From: Nonomuraea sp. PA05
Lineage (GTDB): Bacteria; Actinomycetota; Actinomycetes; Streptosporangiales; Streptosporangiaceae
Direction of reading: 5' to 3'
Length of the DNA stretch: 64,000 nt
NCBI RefSeq assembly: GCF_008086045.1
Contig: NZ_VSEY01000003.1
Span: 1-64,000 of the forward strand
Shown here: piece by piece, positions 32,178 to 40,814 of the stretch
Position numbering within the stretch: position 1 is the stretch's first letter
Layout of the letters: each line of letters starts with the position of its first letter
Notes under the pieces: model-generated
Databases searched by the model: none
Seen by the model: the letters and a program-made list of their open reading frames with translations, nothing else
What the model was told of the DNA's origin: nothing
Position numbers and translations under genes: made by a program

Positions 32178-33632
32178 ATGAGGGTGGGGACTGGGGAGTC
32201 CGCTGTCGTGCTCCTCGAGGCCGTACCGCGCCGCGCGTCGAGCATCTGGACGCGTGCGTACTTACGGCTCCTGTTATCCGGAGACACGGTGTGCGCGCTG
32301 CTCGCATGCGTATGCGTGTTGGGCATCCGGCTGATCGCCGGCGCGTACATTCCGCTGGCCGAGTTCCTGCTGGGATTCGGCCTCGTCATCGCCTGGCCCA
32401 TCGCGCTGTGGATGGGGGGCGCGTACCGCCAGCGCGCCAACGGCGAGGGAACGGAGGAGTTCAAGGCCGTGCTCAACGGTGGCATAGGACTGATGGCAGC
32501 CGTCGCCATCATGGCCTACGCCACGCAGACCGTCATCGCGCGCAGTTTCGTGATGGCGATGCTGCCGCTGGCTCTGCTGGCGGCGCTCTACTTCCGCTAT
32601 CGCATGCGAAAACGACTGCACCGGCGCAGAGCGGTGGGCGACTACATGCGCCAGGTGATCGCCGTCGGGCACCGGGAGTCGATCCTCGACCTCGTGATGC
32701 AGTTCAGGCGCCAGCCGTACCACGGAATGCGGGTGGTGGGAGCCTGCCTTCCCGGCAACGCCATGGACGTCGACCTCGACGGCATCCCGGTGCTCGGCTC
32801 GTTCGGCGACGTGGCCATGGTGGTCGAGCGCGAGCGGGCGGACGCGGTGGCCGTGCTGGCCTGTCCCGAGCTGGACGGCGCGGCGCTGCGCCGGCTGGCG
32901 TGGAGCCTGGAGACCGCGCGCACCGACCTGTTCGTGGCGCCCGCGCTCCTGGACGTGGCGGGGCCGCGCATCAGCATCAGGCCGGTCGCGGGCATGCCGC
33001 TGCTGCACGTGGAGCACCCCGAGTTCGACGGCATGCGGCAGTTCGTGAAGACCGTCTTCGACCGCCTGGTGGCCGGGCTCGCGCTGCTGGGGCTGGCGCT
33101 GCCGCTGCTGGGCATCGCGCTGCTGATCCGGCTGAGCAGCCGGGGGCCGGCGTTCTTCTACCAGACCAGGGTCGGCAAAGGCGGCGGTGAGTTCCGTCTG
33201 GTGAAATTCCGAACCATGGTGGTCGGTGCCGAACGGCTCAAGGGCGCGCTGCTCGAATCGAACGAGTTCGACGGAGTGCTCTTCAAGATTAGGAACGATC
33301 CAAGGATCACCAGGGTAGGCGCTTTCCTGCGGAAATACTCGCTCGACGAGCTCCCCCAGCTGCTGAATGTCCTGCGCGGCGAGATGTCCCTCGTCGGCCC
33401 GCGCCCGCCGCTGCCGGAGGAGGTCGCCGAGTACGGCACCGACGTCCGGCGCCGCCTGGTGGTCAAACCGGGCATGACCGGCCTGTGGCAGGTCAGCGGG
33501 CGCTCCGACCTGACGTGGGAGGAGTCCGTACGCCTGGACCTGCGGTACGTGGAGAACTGGTCGCTCATCCTCGACCTGCAGATCCTGTGGAAGACCTGGT
33601 CCGTCGTCACCCGTGGAGAAGGGGCGTACTAG
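32178..33632 (+). CDS. Initiating undecaprenyl-phosphate sugar-1-phosphate transferase (WbaP/CpsE-like)
   Basis: This enzyme transfers a sugar-1-phosphate to undecaprenyl phosphate and starts repeat-unit assembly at the inner face of the membrane. The 484-residue protein has four N-terminal helices (about 30-150), a Rossmann-like middle (QVIAVGHRESILDLV...), a membrane hairpin (FDRLVAGLALLGLALPLL), and the catalytic PglC-like domain: KFRTMVVGAERLKG, KIRNDPRITRVGAFLRKYS, DELPQLLNVLRGEMSLVG and PGMTGLWQVSGRSDLTW. ATG 32178 follows an AGGGTGG ribosome site; longer in-frame starts lie in non-conserved sequence. It is first in the operon with rmlA 3 bp downstream. Confidence 0.93.
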   Translation: MRVGTGESAVVLLEAVPRRASSIWTRAYLRLLLSGDTVCALLACVCVLGIRLIAGAYIPLAEFLLGFGLVIAWPIALWMGGAYRQRANGEGTEEFKAVLNGGIGLMAAVAIMAYATQTVIARSFVMAMLPLALLAALYFRYRMRKRLHRRRAVGDYMRQVIAVGHRESILDLVMQFRRQPYHGMRVVGACLPGNAMDVDLDGIPVLGSFGDVAMVVERERADAVAVLACPELDGAALRRLAWSLETARTDLFVAPALLDVAGPRISIRPVAGMPLLHVEHPEFDGMRQFVKTVFDRLVAGLALLGLALPLLGIALLIRLSSRGPAFFYQTRVGKGGGEFRLVKFRTMVVGAERLKGALLESNEFDGVLFKIRNDPRITRVGAFLRKYSLDELPQLLNVLRGEMSLVGPRPPLPEEVAEYGTDVRRRLVVKPGMTGLWQVSGRSDLTWEESVRLDLRYVENWSLILDLQILWKTWSVVTRGEGAY

Positions 33633-33634
33633 CG

Positions 33635-34702
33635 GTGAAGGCACTCGTGCTCGCCGGAGGGTCGGGCACCCGATTGCGTCCCATCACGCACACCTCGGCC
33701 AAGCAACTGGTCCCCGTCGCCAACAAGCCGGTGCTGTTCTACGGCCTGGAGGCCATCGCACAGGCGGGGATCCAGGAGCTCGGCCTGGTGGTGGGGGACA
33801 CGCACGCGGAGATCGAGGCGGCAGTGGGCGACGGCTCGGCATTCGGGTTGCAGGTGACGTACCTGCGCCAGCGAGCGCCGCTCGGGCTGGCCCACGGCGT
33901 GCTGATCGCCCGCGACTACCTGGCCGAAGACGACTTCGTCATGTACCTGGGCGACAACTTCGTCGTGGGCGGCATCAACGGCCTGGTCGACCGGTTCGCC
34001 AGGGAACGACCGGCCGCCCAGATCATGCTGACCAGGGTCGGCGACCCGCGCCAGTTCGGCGTGGCCGAGCTGGACGCGGGGGGCCGCGTGATCGGCCTGG
34101 AGGAGAAACCCGAGCGGCCCAAGAGCGACCTGGCGCTGGTCGGGGTCTACCTGTTCAGCCCGGCCATCCACGCGGCGGTCGCGGAGCTGAAACCGTCGTG
34201 GCGGGGCGAGCTGGAGATCACCGACGCGATCCAGTGGCTGATCGAGTCGGGGCAGCGCGTCGAGTCCTCGGTGATCTCCGGCTACTGGAAGGACACCGGC
34301 AACGTCACCGACATGCTGGAGGTCAACCGGCTCGTGCTGGAGTCGGTCGAGCCCAGGACCGACGGGCGGGTGGACGCGGCCAGCGAGCTGATCGGCCGGG
34401 TCGCGATCGAGCCCGGCGCGGTCGTCGAACGCTCGCGCGTGGTCGGCCCGGCGATCATCGGCGCCGGCGCCCGCATCCAGGACAGCTACGTCGGCCCGTA
34501 CACCTCCATCGGCGCCTCCTGCGCCGTCACCGGCAGCGAGATCGAGTACTCGATCGTGCTGCCCCGGGCCTCCATCGCCGGAGTGGGCCGCATCGAATCG
34601 TCGCTCATCGGCCACGACGTCGAGGTCACCTCGGCACCCAACACGCCCAAAGCCCACCGTCTCGTGCTGGGCGATCACAGCAAGGTACAGATCAGTTCAT
34701 GA
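33635..34702 (+). CDS. rmlA: Glucose-1-phosphate thymidylyltransferase, long (StrD-like) form
   Basis: RmlA makes dTDP-glucose from glucose-1-phosphate and dTTP. The 355-residue protein has the nucleotidyltransferase signature LAGGSGTRLRPITHTSAKQL, then VPVANKPVLFYGLEAI, YLGDNF and a left-handed beta-helix C-terminus (IGRVAIEPGAVVERSRVVGP). The extra C-terminal domain marks the 'long' family used for secondary-metabolite or cell-wall sugars (StrD type). GTG 33635 follows GAGAAGGGG. It overlaps rmlB by ATGA. Confidence 0.93.
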   Translation: MKALVLAGGSGTRLRPITHTSAKQLVPVANKPVLFYGLEAIAQAGIQELGLVVGDTHAEIEAAVGDGSAFGLQVTYLRQRAPLGLAHGVLIARDYLAEDDFVMYLGDNFVVGGINGLVDRFARERPAAQIMLTRVGDPRQFGVAELDAGGRVIGLEEKPERPKSDLALVGVYLFSPAIHAAVAELKPSWRGELEITDAIQWLIESGQRVESSVISGYWKDTGNVTDMLEVNRLVLESVEPRTDGRVDAASELIGRVAIEPGAVVERSRVVGPAIIGAGARIQDSYVGPYTSIGASCAVTGSEIEYSIVLPRASIAGVGRIESSLIGHDVEVTSAPNTPKAHRLVLGDHSKVQISS

Positions 34703-35625
34703 CAAGAATCCTGGTGACGGGTGGTGCGGGATTCATCGGCTCCCACTTCGTCCGGAACCTCCATGACGGGTACGTGACCGTCCTCGACAAGCTGACCTAC
34801 GCCGGCGACCGCGCCAACCTGGACGGGACACGGCACGAGTTCGTGCACGGGGACATCTGCGACGCCGAGCTGCTCGCGCGGGTCGTCCCCGGTCACGACC
34901 TGGTGGTCAACTTCGCCGCCGAGTCCCACGTGGACCGGTCGATCGCGGGCGCCGCCGAGTTCATGCGCAGCAACGCGCTGGGCACCCAGACGCTGCTGCA
35001 GGCGTGCCTGGACGCCGGGGTGCCGAAGGTGGTGCAGGTCTCGACCGACGAGGTGTACGGCTCGATCGACATCGGCTCGTGGGACGAGTCGGCGCCGGTG
35101 CGGCCGCGCTCGCCGTACGCGGCGTCGAAGGCGAGCGGCGACCTGATCGCCCGCGCCTACGCGATCACGTACGGGCTGAACGTGTCGATCACCCGCTGCG
35201 GCAACAACTACGGGCCCCGCCAGTACCCCGAGAAGCTCATCCCGCTGTTCGTCACCAACCTGCTGCGCGGCAGGAAGGTGCCGCTCTACGGGGACGGCGG
35301 CAACGTGCGCGACTGGATCCACGTCGAGGACCACTGCGCGGGCATCCGCCTGGTCGCCGAGAAGGGCGAGCCGGGGGAGATCTACCACATCGCGGGCACG
35401 GCCGAGCTGACCAACAAGGAGCTCACCACGCGCCTGCTCGAAGCCTGCGGCAGGGACTGGGACAGCGTCGTGTACGTGGCCGACCGCAAGGGCCACGACC
35501 GCAGGTACTCGCTGGACGACTCGAAGCTGCGGGCGCTCGGCTACCGGCCGGAGGTGCCGTTCGAGCAGGGGCTCAAGGACACCGTCCGCTGGTACGCCGC
35601 GCATCGTGACTGGTGGAGTCGTTGA
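34699..35625 (+). CDS. rmlB: dTDP-glucose 4,6-dehydratase
   Basis: RmlB converts dTDP-glucose to dTDP-4-keto-6-deoxyglucose. The 308-residue SDR has the NAD motif TGGAGFIGSHFVRNL at its start, then AAESHVDRSI, the catalytic STDEVYG, the YAASKASGD Tyr-Lys pair, and CGNNYGPRQYPEKLIPLF. ATG 34699 overlaps the rmlA stop (ATGA). Its product can feed RmlC/RmlD and the C-methyltransferase downstream. Confidence 0.95.
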   Translation: MTRILVTGGAGFIGSHFVRNLHDGYVTVLDKLTYAGDRANLDGTRHEFVHGDICDAELLARVVPGHDLVVNFAAESHVDRSIAGAAEFMRSNALGTQTLLQACLDAGVPKVVQVSTDEVYGSIDIGSWDESAPVRPRSPYAASKASGDLIARAYAITYGLNVSITRCGNNYGPRQYPEKLIPLFVTNLLRGRKVPLYGDGGNVRDWIHVEDHCAGIRLVAEKGEPGEIYHIAGTAELTNKELTTRLLEACGRDWDSVVYVADRKGHDRRYSLDDSKLRALGYRPEVPFEQGLKDTVRWYAAHRDWWSR

Positions 35626-35650
35626 TCGCGCACTTAGGCCGGGAGGCCGC

Positions 35651-36502
35651 ATGAGGTGGCTCATCACGGGGGCGGGCGGCATGCTGGCCGCCGACGTCCT
35701 CGACAGGACCGCGCTGACGGGCGAGCCGGTGCTCGCGCTCGGCCGGGCCGAGCTGGACGTGTGCGACAGGCGGGCGGTGCACGACTTCGTCGCCGCCTAC
35801 CGGCCCAGGGCCGTGCTGAACTGCGCGGCCTGGACCGCCGTGGACGACGCCGAGGCGCACGAGGCCGAGGCGCTGGCGGTCAACGGGCACGCGGCGCGCT
35901 GGCTGGCGGAGGCGTGCGACCGCGTGGGCGCGCGGCTGGTGCACGTCTCCACCGACTACGTCTTCGACGGGGCGGCGGGCCCGCCCCACACCGAGGACGC
36001 GCCGACCGGGCCGGTGAACGCCTACGGGCGGACCAAGCTGGCGGGCGAGCTGGCGGTGCTGGAGCACGGCCACTACGTGGTGCGCACCGCCTGGCTGTAC
36101 GGCGCGCACGGCGCGAACTTCGCCACCACCATGATCAGGCTGGCGGGTGAGCGGCCCACGCTCGACGTGGTGGACGACCAGCACGGCCAGCCCACCTGGA
36201 GCGCCGACCTGGCCGACTACCTCGTCCGGCTGGCGCAGTCGGACCTGCCGCCGGGGGTCTACCACGGCACGAGCGCGGGTGAGACGACCTGGTGCGGGTT
36301 CGCCAGGGAGATCTTCGCGCTGCTCGGCCAGGACCCGGAGCGGGTGCGGCCGGTGCCGACCTCGGCCTTCCCGCGCCCGGCCCGGCGGCCGGTCAACAGC
36401 GTGCTGGCGCACACCCGGTGGGAGCCGATCCGGCACTGGCGCACGGCGCTGCACGCGGCCTGGCCCGTCCTGGCGAGGAGCCGTCAATGCAGCGTCGCGT
36501 GA
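35651..36502 (+). CDS. rmlD: dTDP-4-dehydrorhamnose reductase
   Basis: RmlD reduces the 4-keto sugar, normally to dTDP-L-rhamnose. The 283-residue protein begins MRWLITGAGGMLAADVLDRT. It has LGRAELDVCDRRAV, VLNCAAWTAVDDAEAHEAEA, VHVSTDYVFDG, and YGRTKLAGE with the catalytic Tyr-Lys, followed by VVRTAWLYGAHGANF. ATG 35651 lies 25 bp after rmlB. The last codons (VLARSRQCSVA) lie in the first copy of a 42-bp duplication that runs past the stop. Confidence 0.93.
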   Translation: MRWLITGAGGMLAADVLDRTALTGEPVLALGRAELDVCDRRAVHDFVAAYRPRAVLNCAAWTAVDDAEAHEAEALAVNGHAARWLAEACDRVGARLVHVSTDYVFDGAAGPPHTEDAPTGPVNAYGRTKLAGELAVLEHGHYVVRTAWLYGAHGANFATTMIRLAGERPTLDVVDDQHGQPTWSADLADYLVRLAQSDLPPGVYHGTSAGETTWCGFAREIFALLGQDPERVRPVPTSAFPRPARRPVNSVLAHTRWEPIRHWRTALHAAWPVLARSRQCSVA

Positions 36503-36545
36503 AGCGCCGTCCTGGCGAGGAGCCGTCAGCGCCGCGTCTCGTAGA
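36465..36545. repeat. 42-bp tandem duplication at the rmlD 3' end
   Basis: A 22-bp block, of which CCGTCCTGGCGAGGAGCCGT is the first 20 bases, occurs at 36465-36486 and again at 36507-36528. Each is followed by a related GC(A/G)(G/C)CG(T/C)... stretch. The rmlD stop (36500-36502) lies in copy 1. The stop and last codons of the opposite-strand rmlC-like gene fall in copy 2, so that protein's C-terminus may derive from the duplication. Confidence 0.85.
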
Positions 36546-37107
36546 ACTCCTGGCACCTCCGGTAGTCGGGCAGCAATCCAGCCCTCAGCGCCTCGTCCAG
36601 GGTGGGCGCCTTGGCGTCCTTCTCCGACAGCAGGGGCTCGATCCCGGCCGGCCAGCCGATCCCGAGCGCCGGATCGAGCGGATGCACCCCGTGCTCGCGA
36701 GCCGGCGTGTACGGCTCGGAGCACAGGTACATCACGGTGGCGTGCTCGCTGAGCGCCATGAACCCGTGCCCGAGCCCCTCGGCGACCAGCACGGCGCTCC
36801 TGGTCACGTCGTCCAGGACCACGCTCTGCGACCGGCCGAAGGTGGGCGAGCCGGTGCGCAGGTCGACGACGACGTCCATGACGCTGCCGGACAGGCACAT
36901 CACGTACTTGGCCTGCCCGGGCGGCACGTCGGCGAAGTGCACGCCGCGCAGCACGCCGCGGGCCGAGACGGAGCAGTTGACCTGCGCCAGGTCGAAGCGC
37001 CGGCCGGGCAGGTCGGCGGCGCGGAAGGCCTCGTAGAACGAGCCGCGGGGATCGGAGTGGACAGGCGGCGTGTGGCGCCAGACGCCATCGATGCCGAGGG
37101 GATCCAT
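36526..37107 (-). CDS. dTDP-4-keto-6-deoxysugar epimerase, RmlC/EvaD-like
   Basis: The 193-residue cupin has RGSFYEAFRAADLPGRRFDL, QVNCSVSARGVLRGVHFADV with the catalytic His, and LVAEGLGHGFMALSEHATVM. The C-terminal segment reads YLCSEPYTPAREHGVHPLDP where classic RmlC has a Y..(D)YY.P..E..I.W pattern. It therefore looks more like the 5-epimerases of antibiotic-sugar pathways (EvaD/TylCVI type) than a true 3,5-epimerase. It is inverted relative to its neighbours and lies between rmlD and the C-methyltransferase, with which it could share a sugar pathway. Confidence 0.85.
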   Translation of the reverse strand: MDPLGIDGVWRHTPPVHSDPRGSFYEAFRAADLPGRRFDLAQVNCSVSARGVLRGVHFADVPPGQAKYVMCLSGSVMDVVVDLRTGSPTFGRSQSVVLDDVTRSAVLVAEGLGHGFMALSEHATVMYLCSEPYTPAREHGVHPLDPALGIGWPAGIEPLLSEKDAKAPTLDEALRAGLLPDYRRCQEFYETRR

Positions 37108-37166
37108 GGGCTGACAGTAACGAGATCACCGGCCTTCGCGAAATATCAATCTCTTGGAGCGTGCGA

Positions 37167-38369
37167 ATGATGACTTGCCGGTTATGCGGTTCGGGCGATC
37201 TCACCGGCGTGGTGGACCTGGGGGCGACGCCGCCCTGCGAGCGGATCCTCACGGCCGGGCAGCTCGACGAACCCGAGGTGACCTATCCGCTGCACCTGCG
37301 CGTGTGCACGTCGTGCTGGCTCGCGCAGATCCCGCCGTTGATCACTCCGGAGGAGACGTTCACGGACTACGCCTACTTCTCCTCCTACTCGGCCTCCTGG
37401 GTGGAGCACGCCCGCGCGTTCGTGGCGGAGCTCGACCTGCGGCCGGAGTCGTTCGTGGTGGAGGTGGCCAGCAACGACGGCTACCTGTTGCGGCACGTGG
37501 TGGAGCGCGGGGTGCGCTGCCTGGGCATCGAGCCGTCGGTGAACGTCGGCCAGGCCGCCAGGGAGCGCGGCGTGCCCACGGTGACGGCGTTCCTGACGCC
37601 GCAGAGCGCGCAGGCGGTCGTGGCGGAGCACGGCAAGGCCGACTACGTGGTGGCCAACAACGTCTACGCGCACATCCCCGACGTCATCGGCTTCACGCAG
37701 GGGCTGCGCACGCTGGTCGCCGACCACGGGCTGGTCTCGATCGAGGTGCAGCACCTGCTCACGCTGATGCAGCTCAACCAGTACGACACGATCTACCACG
37801 AGCACTTCCAGTACTACACCGTCGCCTCCGCGCAGCGGGCGCTGGCGAGCGGCGGGCTGACGCTGGTGGACGTGGAGCTGCTGACCACGCACGGCGGCTC
37901 GATCCGGCTCTGGGCGGCGCCGTCCGGCGTCCCGTCGCAGCGGGTGTCGGACGTGCTGGCGATGGAGAAGGCGGCCGGGCTGCACGAGATCTCCGGCTAC
38001 ATCGACTTCACGGAGCGGGTGGCCAAGGTCCGCCGCGACCTGCTGAGCTTCCTGATCAACGCGGCCGAGGAGGGCAGCACGGTGGTCGGGTACGGGGCGC
38101 CCGGCAAGGGCAACACGCTGCTCAACCACTGTGGCGTCCGGCCCGATCTGCTGCCGTACACGGTGGATCGCAACCCGTACAAGCACGGCAAGTTCACCCC
38201 CGGCGCGCGGATCCCGATCTTCGCGCCCGAGCGCATCGCCGCCGACAAGCCGGACTACGTGCTGGTGCTGCCGTGGAACCTGCGCGACGAGCTGATCGAC
38301 CAGCTCTCCTACATCCGCGACTGGGGCGGCCGGCTGGTCTTCCCCATTCCTTCCCTGGAGGTCGTGTGA
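37167..38369 (+). CDS. NDP-sugar C-methyltransferase, TylCIII/NovU family
   Basis: The 400-residue SAM-dependent enzyme has an N-terminal zinc-binding module (CRLCGSGDL at Cys4/7 and CTSCWLAQ), a class-I methyltransferase core (FVVEVASNDGYLLRHVVERG), the NVYAHIPD and YHEHFQYY segments, and a C-terminal GYGAPGKGNTLL Rossmann-like domain. This three-part build is that of deoxysugar 3-C-methyltransferases (TylCIII, NovU, TcaB9). I chose ATG 37167 because a TTGGAG lies 7 bp upstream; GTG 37161 and ATG 37170 are alternatives. The substrate is a 4-keto sugar nucleotide by family knowledge. It overlaps the cytidylyltransferase by GTGA. Confidence 0.9.
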   Translation: MMTCRLCGSGDLTGVVDLGATPPCERILTAGQLDEPEVTYPLHLRVCTSCWLAQIPPLITPEETFTDYAYFSSYSASWVEHARAFVAELDLRPESFVVEVASNDGYLLRHVVERGVRCLGIEPSVNVGQAARERGVPTVTAFLTPQSAQAVVAEHGKADYVVANNVYAHIPDVIGFTQGLRTLVADHGLVSIEVQHLLTLMQLNQYDTIYHEHFQYYTVASAQRALASGGLTLVDVELLTTHGGSIRLWAAPSGVPSQRVSDVLAMEKAAGLHEISGYIDFTERVAKVRRDLLSFLINAAEEGSTVVGYGAPGKGNTLLNHCGVRPDLLPYTVDRNPYKHGKFTPGARIPIFAPERIAADKPDYVLVLPWNLRDELIDQLSYIRDWGGRLVFPIPSLEVV

Positions 38370-39142
38370 AGGTCGTCCTGTTCTGCGGGGGTTACGGCAC
38401 CCGCATGCGTTCGGGCGCCGCCGGCGACGCGCCGAAGCCGATGCAGCTCGTCGGCCCCAGGCCGCTGATCTGGCATGTCATGCGCTACTACGCGCACTTC
38501 GGGCACAAGGAGTTCGTGCTCTGCCTCGGCTACGGGGCCGAGCAGATCAAGGACTTCTTCCTGCGTTACGAGGAGACCGCCTCCAACGACTTCGTGCTGC
38601 GCGGCGGCGACGTCGAGCTGCTGGCCACCGACATCTCCGACTGGACGATCTCGTTCATCCACACCGGCGTCGAGTCGTCGATCGGGGAGCGGCTGCGCCG
38701 GGTGCGCGACCACCTCCAGGGTGAGGAGATGTTCCTGGCGAACTACGCGGACGTGCTCACGGACGCGCCGCTGCCGGAGATCATCGGCAGGTTCGAGAAG
38801 TCGGAGGCCGGCGGCGCGCTGATGGCCGTGCCGCCGCCGGGGACCTTCCACTGCGTCGAGATCGCCGAGGACGGCCTGGTCGGCCAGATCACCGCCGTCA
38901 CCGAGATGCCGCTGTGGGTGAACGGGGGATATTTCGTCTTACGTCAGGAGATCTTCGATCACATTCCGGAGAACGGCGACCTCCTCGTGGACGGCTGCAA
39001 GGAGCTGGCCAAACGCGGGCGGCTGATGGCCTACCCCTACCGCGGCTACTGGCGGCCCACCGACACCGTCAACCAGCGCATGGACCTCGATCGGGCCTAC
39101 TCCCGCGGCGACCGCCCCTGGGCTCTATGGGAGCGCGGGTGA
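38366..39142 (+). CDS. rfbF: Glucose-1-phosphate cytidylyltransferase (RfbF-like)
   Basis: This enzyme makes CDP-glucose from glucose-1-phosphate and CTP. The 258-residue protein starts (V)[14 protein letters not shown]. It has [40 protein letters not shown], the family-typical [14 protein letters not shown] (usually TG..T.TGGR), [14 protein letters not shown] and [11 protein letters not shown] 38366 overlaps the preceding stop. No CDP-glucose 4,6-dehydratase is obvious in the window, so the fate of the CDP-sugar is open. Confidence 0.88.
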   Translation: MKVVLFCGGYGTRMRSGAAGDAPKPMQLVGPRPLIWHVMRYYAHFGHKEFVLCLGYGAEQIKDFFLRYEETASNDFVLRGGDVELLATDISDWTISFIHTGVESSIGERLRRVRDHLQGEEMFLANYADVLTDAPLPEIIGRFEKSEAGGALMAVPPPGTFHCVEIAEDGLVGQITAVTEMPLWVNGGYFVLRQEIFDHIPENGDLLVDGCKELAKRGRLMAYPYRGYWRPTDTVNQRMDLDRAYSRGDRPWALWERG

Positions 39143-39789
39143 ACAGGCTCTACCCCAGCAGCCTGAGCCGCGTCGCCCTGCTCGCCGCGCACTGCGACGA
39201 CCTGGCGATCGGCGCGGGCGGCGCCCTCCTGGTGATGTGCACCGCGCACCCGGGCCTCCAGGTGGACGCGCTGGTGCTGTCAGGCGGCGGGACCGTGCGC
39301 GAGGAGGAGGAGCGCAACGCGCTGGCCGCCTTCTGCCCGGGCGCGGACCTGCGGGTGACCGTGGCCAAGGTGCCCGACGGCAGGCTGCCCGCCCACTGGG
39401 ACGAGGCCAAGAACGCGGTCGAGGAGCTGCGGATGCGCACCGAGCCCGACCTGATCCTGGCGCCGCAGGCCGGAGACGCGCACCAGGACCACCGGGGGCT
39501 GGCGCGGATGGTGCCCACCGCGTTCCGCGACCACCTCACGCTCGGCTACGAGATCCTCAAGTGGGACGGCGACCTCGGCCGGCCCAACGCGTACCAGCCG
39601 CTCGACCTGGCGCTGGCCGAGCGCAAGGTCTCCCTGCTCTGGGAGCACTACCCCTCCCAGCGGCACCGCCCCTGGTTCGACAGGGAGGCGTTCCTCGGGC
39701 TGGCCAGGATCCGCGGCATCGAGTGTCACGCACGCTACGCGGAGGCCTTCTACCTGCACAAACTCGCTCTAGATCTAGCTGGAGGCTGA
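39139..39789 (+). CDS. PIG-L/LmbE-type deacetylase
   Basis: The 216-residue zinc-dependent de-N-acetylase-family enzyme has [15 protein letters not shown], a variant of AHPDDxxxGxGG with Cys in place of Pro. It also has [15 protein letters not shown] (HxDH zinc motif) and [18 protein letters not shown]. Family members remove acetyl groups from GlcNAc-type sugars. GTG 39139 overlaps the rfbF stop. Its place in the operon implies a sugar-nucleotide or lipid-linked sugar substrate. Confidence 0.88.
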   Translation: MNRLYPSSLSRVALLAAHCDDLAIGAGGALLVMCTAHPGLQVDALVLSGGGTVREEEERNALAAFCPGADLRVTVAKVPDGRLPAHWDEAKNAVEELRMRTEPDLILAPQAGDAHQDHRGLARMVPTAFRDHLTLGYEILKWDGDLGRPNAYQPLDLALAERKVSLLWEHYPSQRHRPWFDREAFLGLARIRGIECHARYAEAFYLHKLALDLAGG

Positions 39790-39794
39790 TCGAC

Positions 39795-40814
39795 ATGCGT
39801 GTCTTGCTCACGGGGCACCAGGGCTATCTGGGCACGGTCATGGCACCCGTGCTCGCCGAGGCCGGCCACGAGGTGGTGGGCCTGGACTCGGGGCTGTTCG
39901 CCGAGTGCGTGCTCGGCCCGATGCCGGACGACCCGCCGGGGCACCGCGTGGACCTGCGCGACGTGCCGGCGGGCCTGCTCGAAGGCTTCGATGCGGTGAT
40001 CCACCTGGCCGCGCTCTCCAACGACCCGCTCGGCGCGCTCGCGCCCGAGCTGACCTACGACATCAACCACCACGCCTCCGTACGGCTGGCCAGGCTGGCC
40101 AGGGAGGCGGGCGTGCGCCGCTTCCTGTACGCCTCCACCTGCTCGGTCTACGGCGCGTCGGGCGGCGACGACCTGCTCGACGAGGACGCCCCGCTGCGGC
40201 CCGTCACCCCGTACGCCGAGTCGAAGGTGCGCGTCGAGGACGAGCTGGTCGAGCTGGCCGGCGACGGCTTCACCCCGGTGTTCCTGCGCAACGCGACCGC
40301 GTTCGGGTTCTCGCCCCGGCTGAGGGCCGACATCGTGCTGAACAACCTGGTCGGCCACGCCCACCTGACCGGCCAGGTTCGCGTGCTTTCGGACGGCACC
40401 CCGTGGCGGCCCCTGGTGCACGTGGCCGACATCGCCGACGCGTTCCTGGCCGCGCTGACCGCGCCGCGCGAGGCCGTGCACGCCAGGGCGTTCAACGTGG
40501 GCGGCGAGATGAACAACCTGACCGTGGCCGAGATCGCCGAGCACGTGGTGGAGGCGGTGCCCGGTTCGGAGCTGCTGATCACCGGCGAGACCGGCGCCGA
40601 CCCGCGCTCCTACCGGGTCTCCTTCTCGCGCATCCGCGAGGCGCTGCCCGGCTACCACGCCCGCTGGACGGTGAAGGCGGGCGCCGTCGAGCTGGCCGAC
40701 GCCTACCGCTACCACGGCCTGACCGGCGAGGACTTCCGCCAGCGGTTCACCCGGCTGGCGTGGCTGGCCGACCGCCGCACCGCCGGGACCGTCTCCGAGG
40801 AGCTGCGCACGTGA
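39795..40814 (+). CDS. NAD-dependent sugar epimerase/dehydratase (extended SDR)
   Basis: The 339-residue protein begins [20 protein letters not shown] with a GxxGYxG nucleotide motif and binds NAD(P). It has [11 protein letters not shown], a catalytic STCSVYG, a YAESKVRVE Tyr-Lys pair, [14 protein letters not shown] and [20 protein letters not shown] ribosome site lies just before ATG 39795. It may act as epimerase, dehydratase or reductase on the sugar made by the neighbouring enzymes; the exact reaction is not readable from sequence. Confidence 0.88.
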   Translation: MRVLLTGHQGYLGTVMAPVLAEAGHEVVGLDSGLFAECVLGPMPDDPPGHRVDLRDVPAGLLEGFDAVIHLAALSNDPLGALAPELTYDINHHASVRLARLAREAGVRRFLYASTCSVYGASGGDDLLDEDAPLRPVTPYAESKVRVEDELVELAGDGFTPVFLRNATAFGFSPRLRADIVLNNLVGHAHLTGQVRVLSDGTPWRPLVHVADIADAFLAALTAPREAVHARAFNVGGEMNNLTVAEIAEHVVEAVPGSELLITGETGADPRSYRVSFSRIREALPGYHARWTVKAGAVELADAYRYHGLTGEDFRQRFTRLAWLADRRTAGTVSEELRT

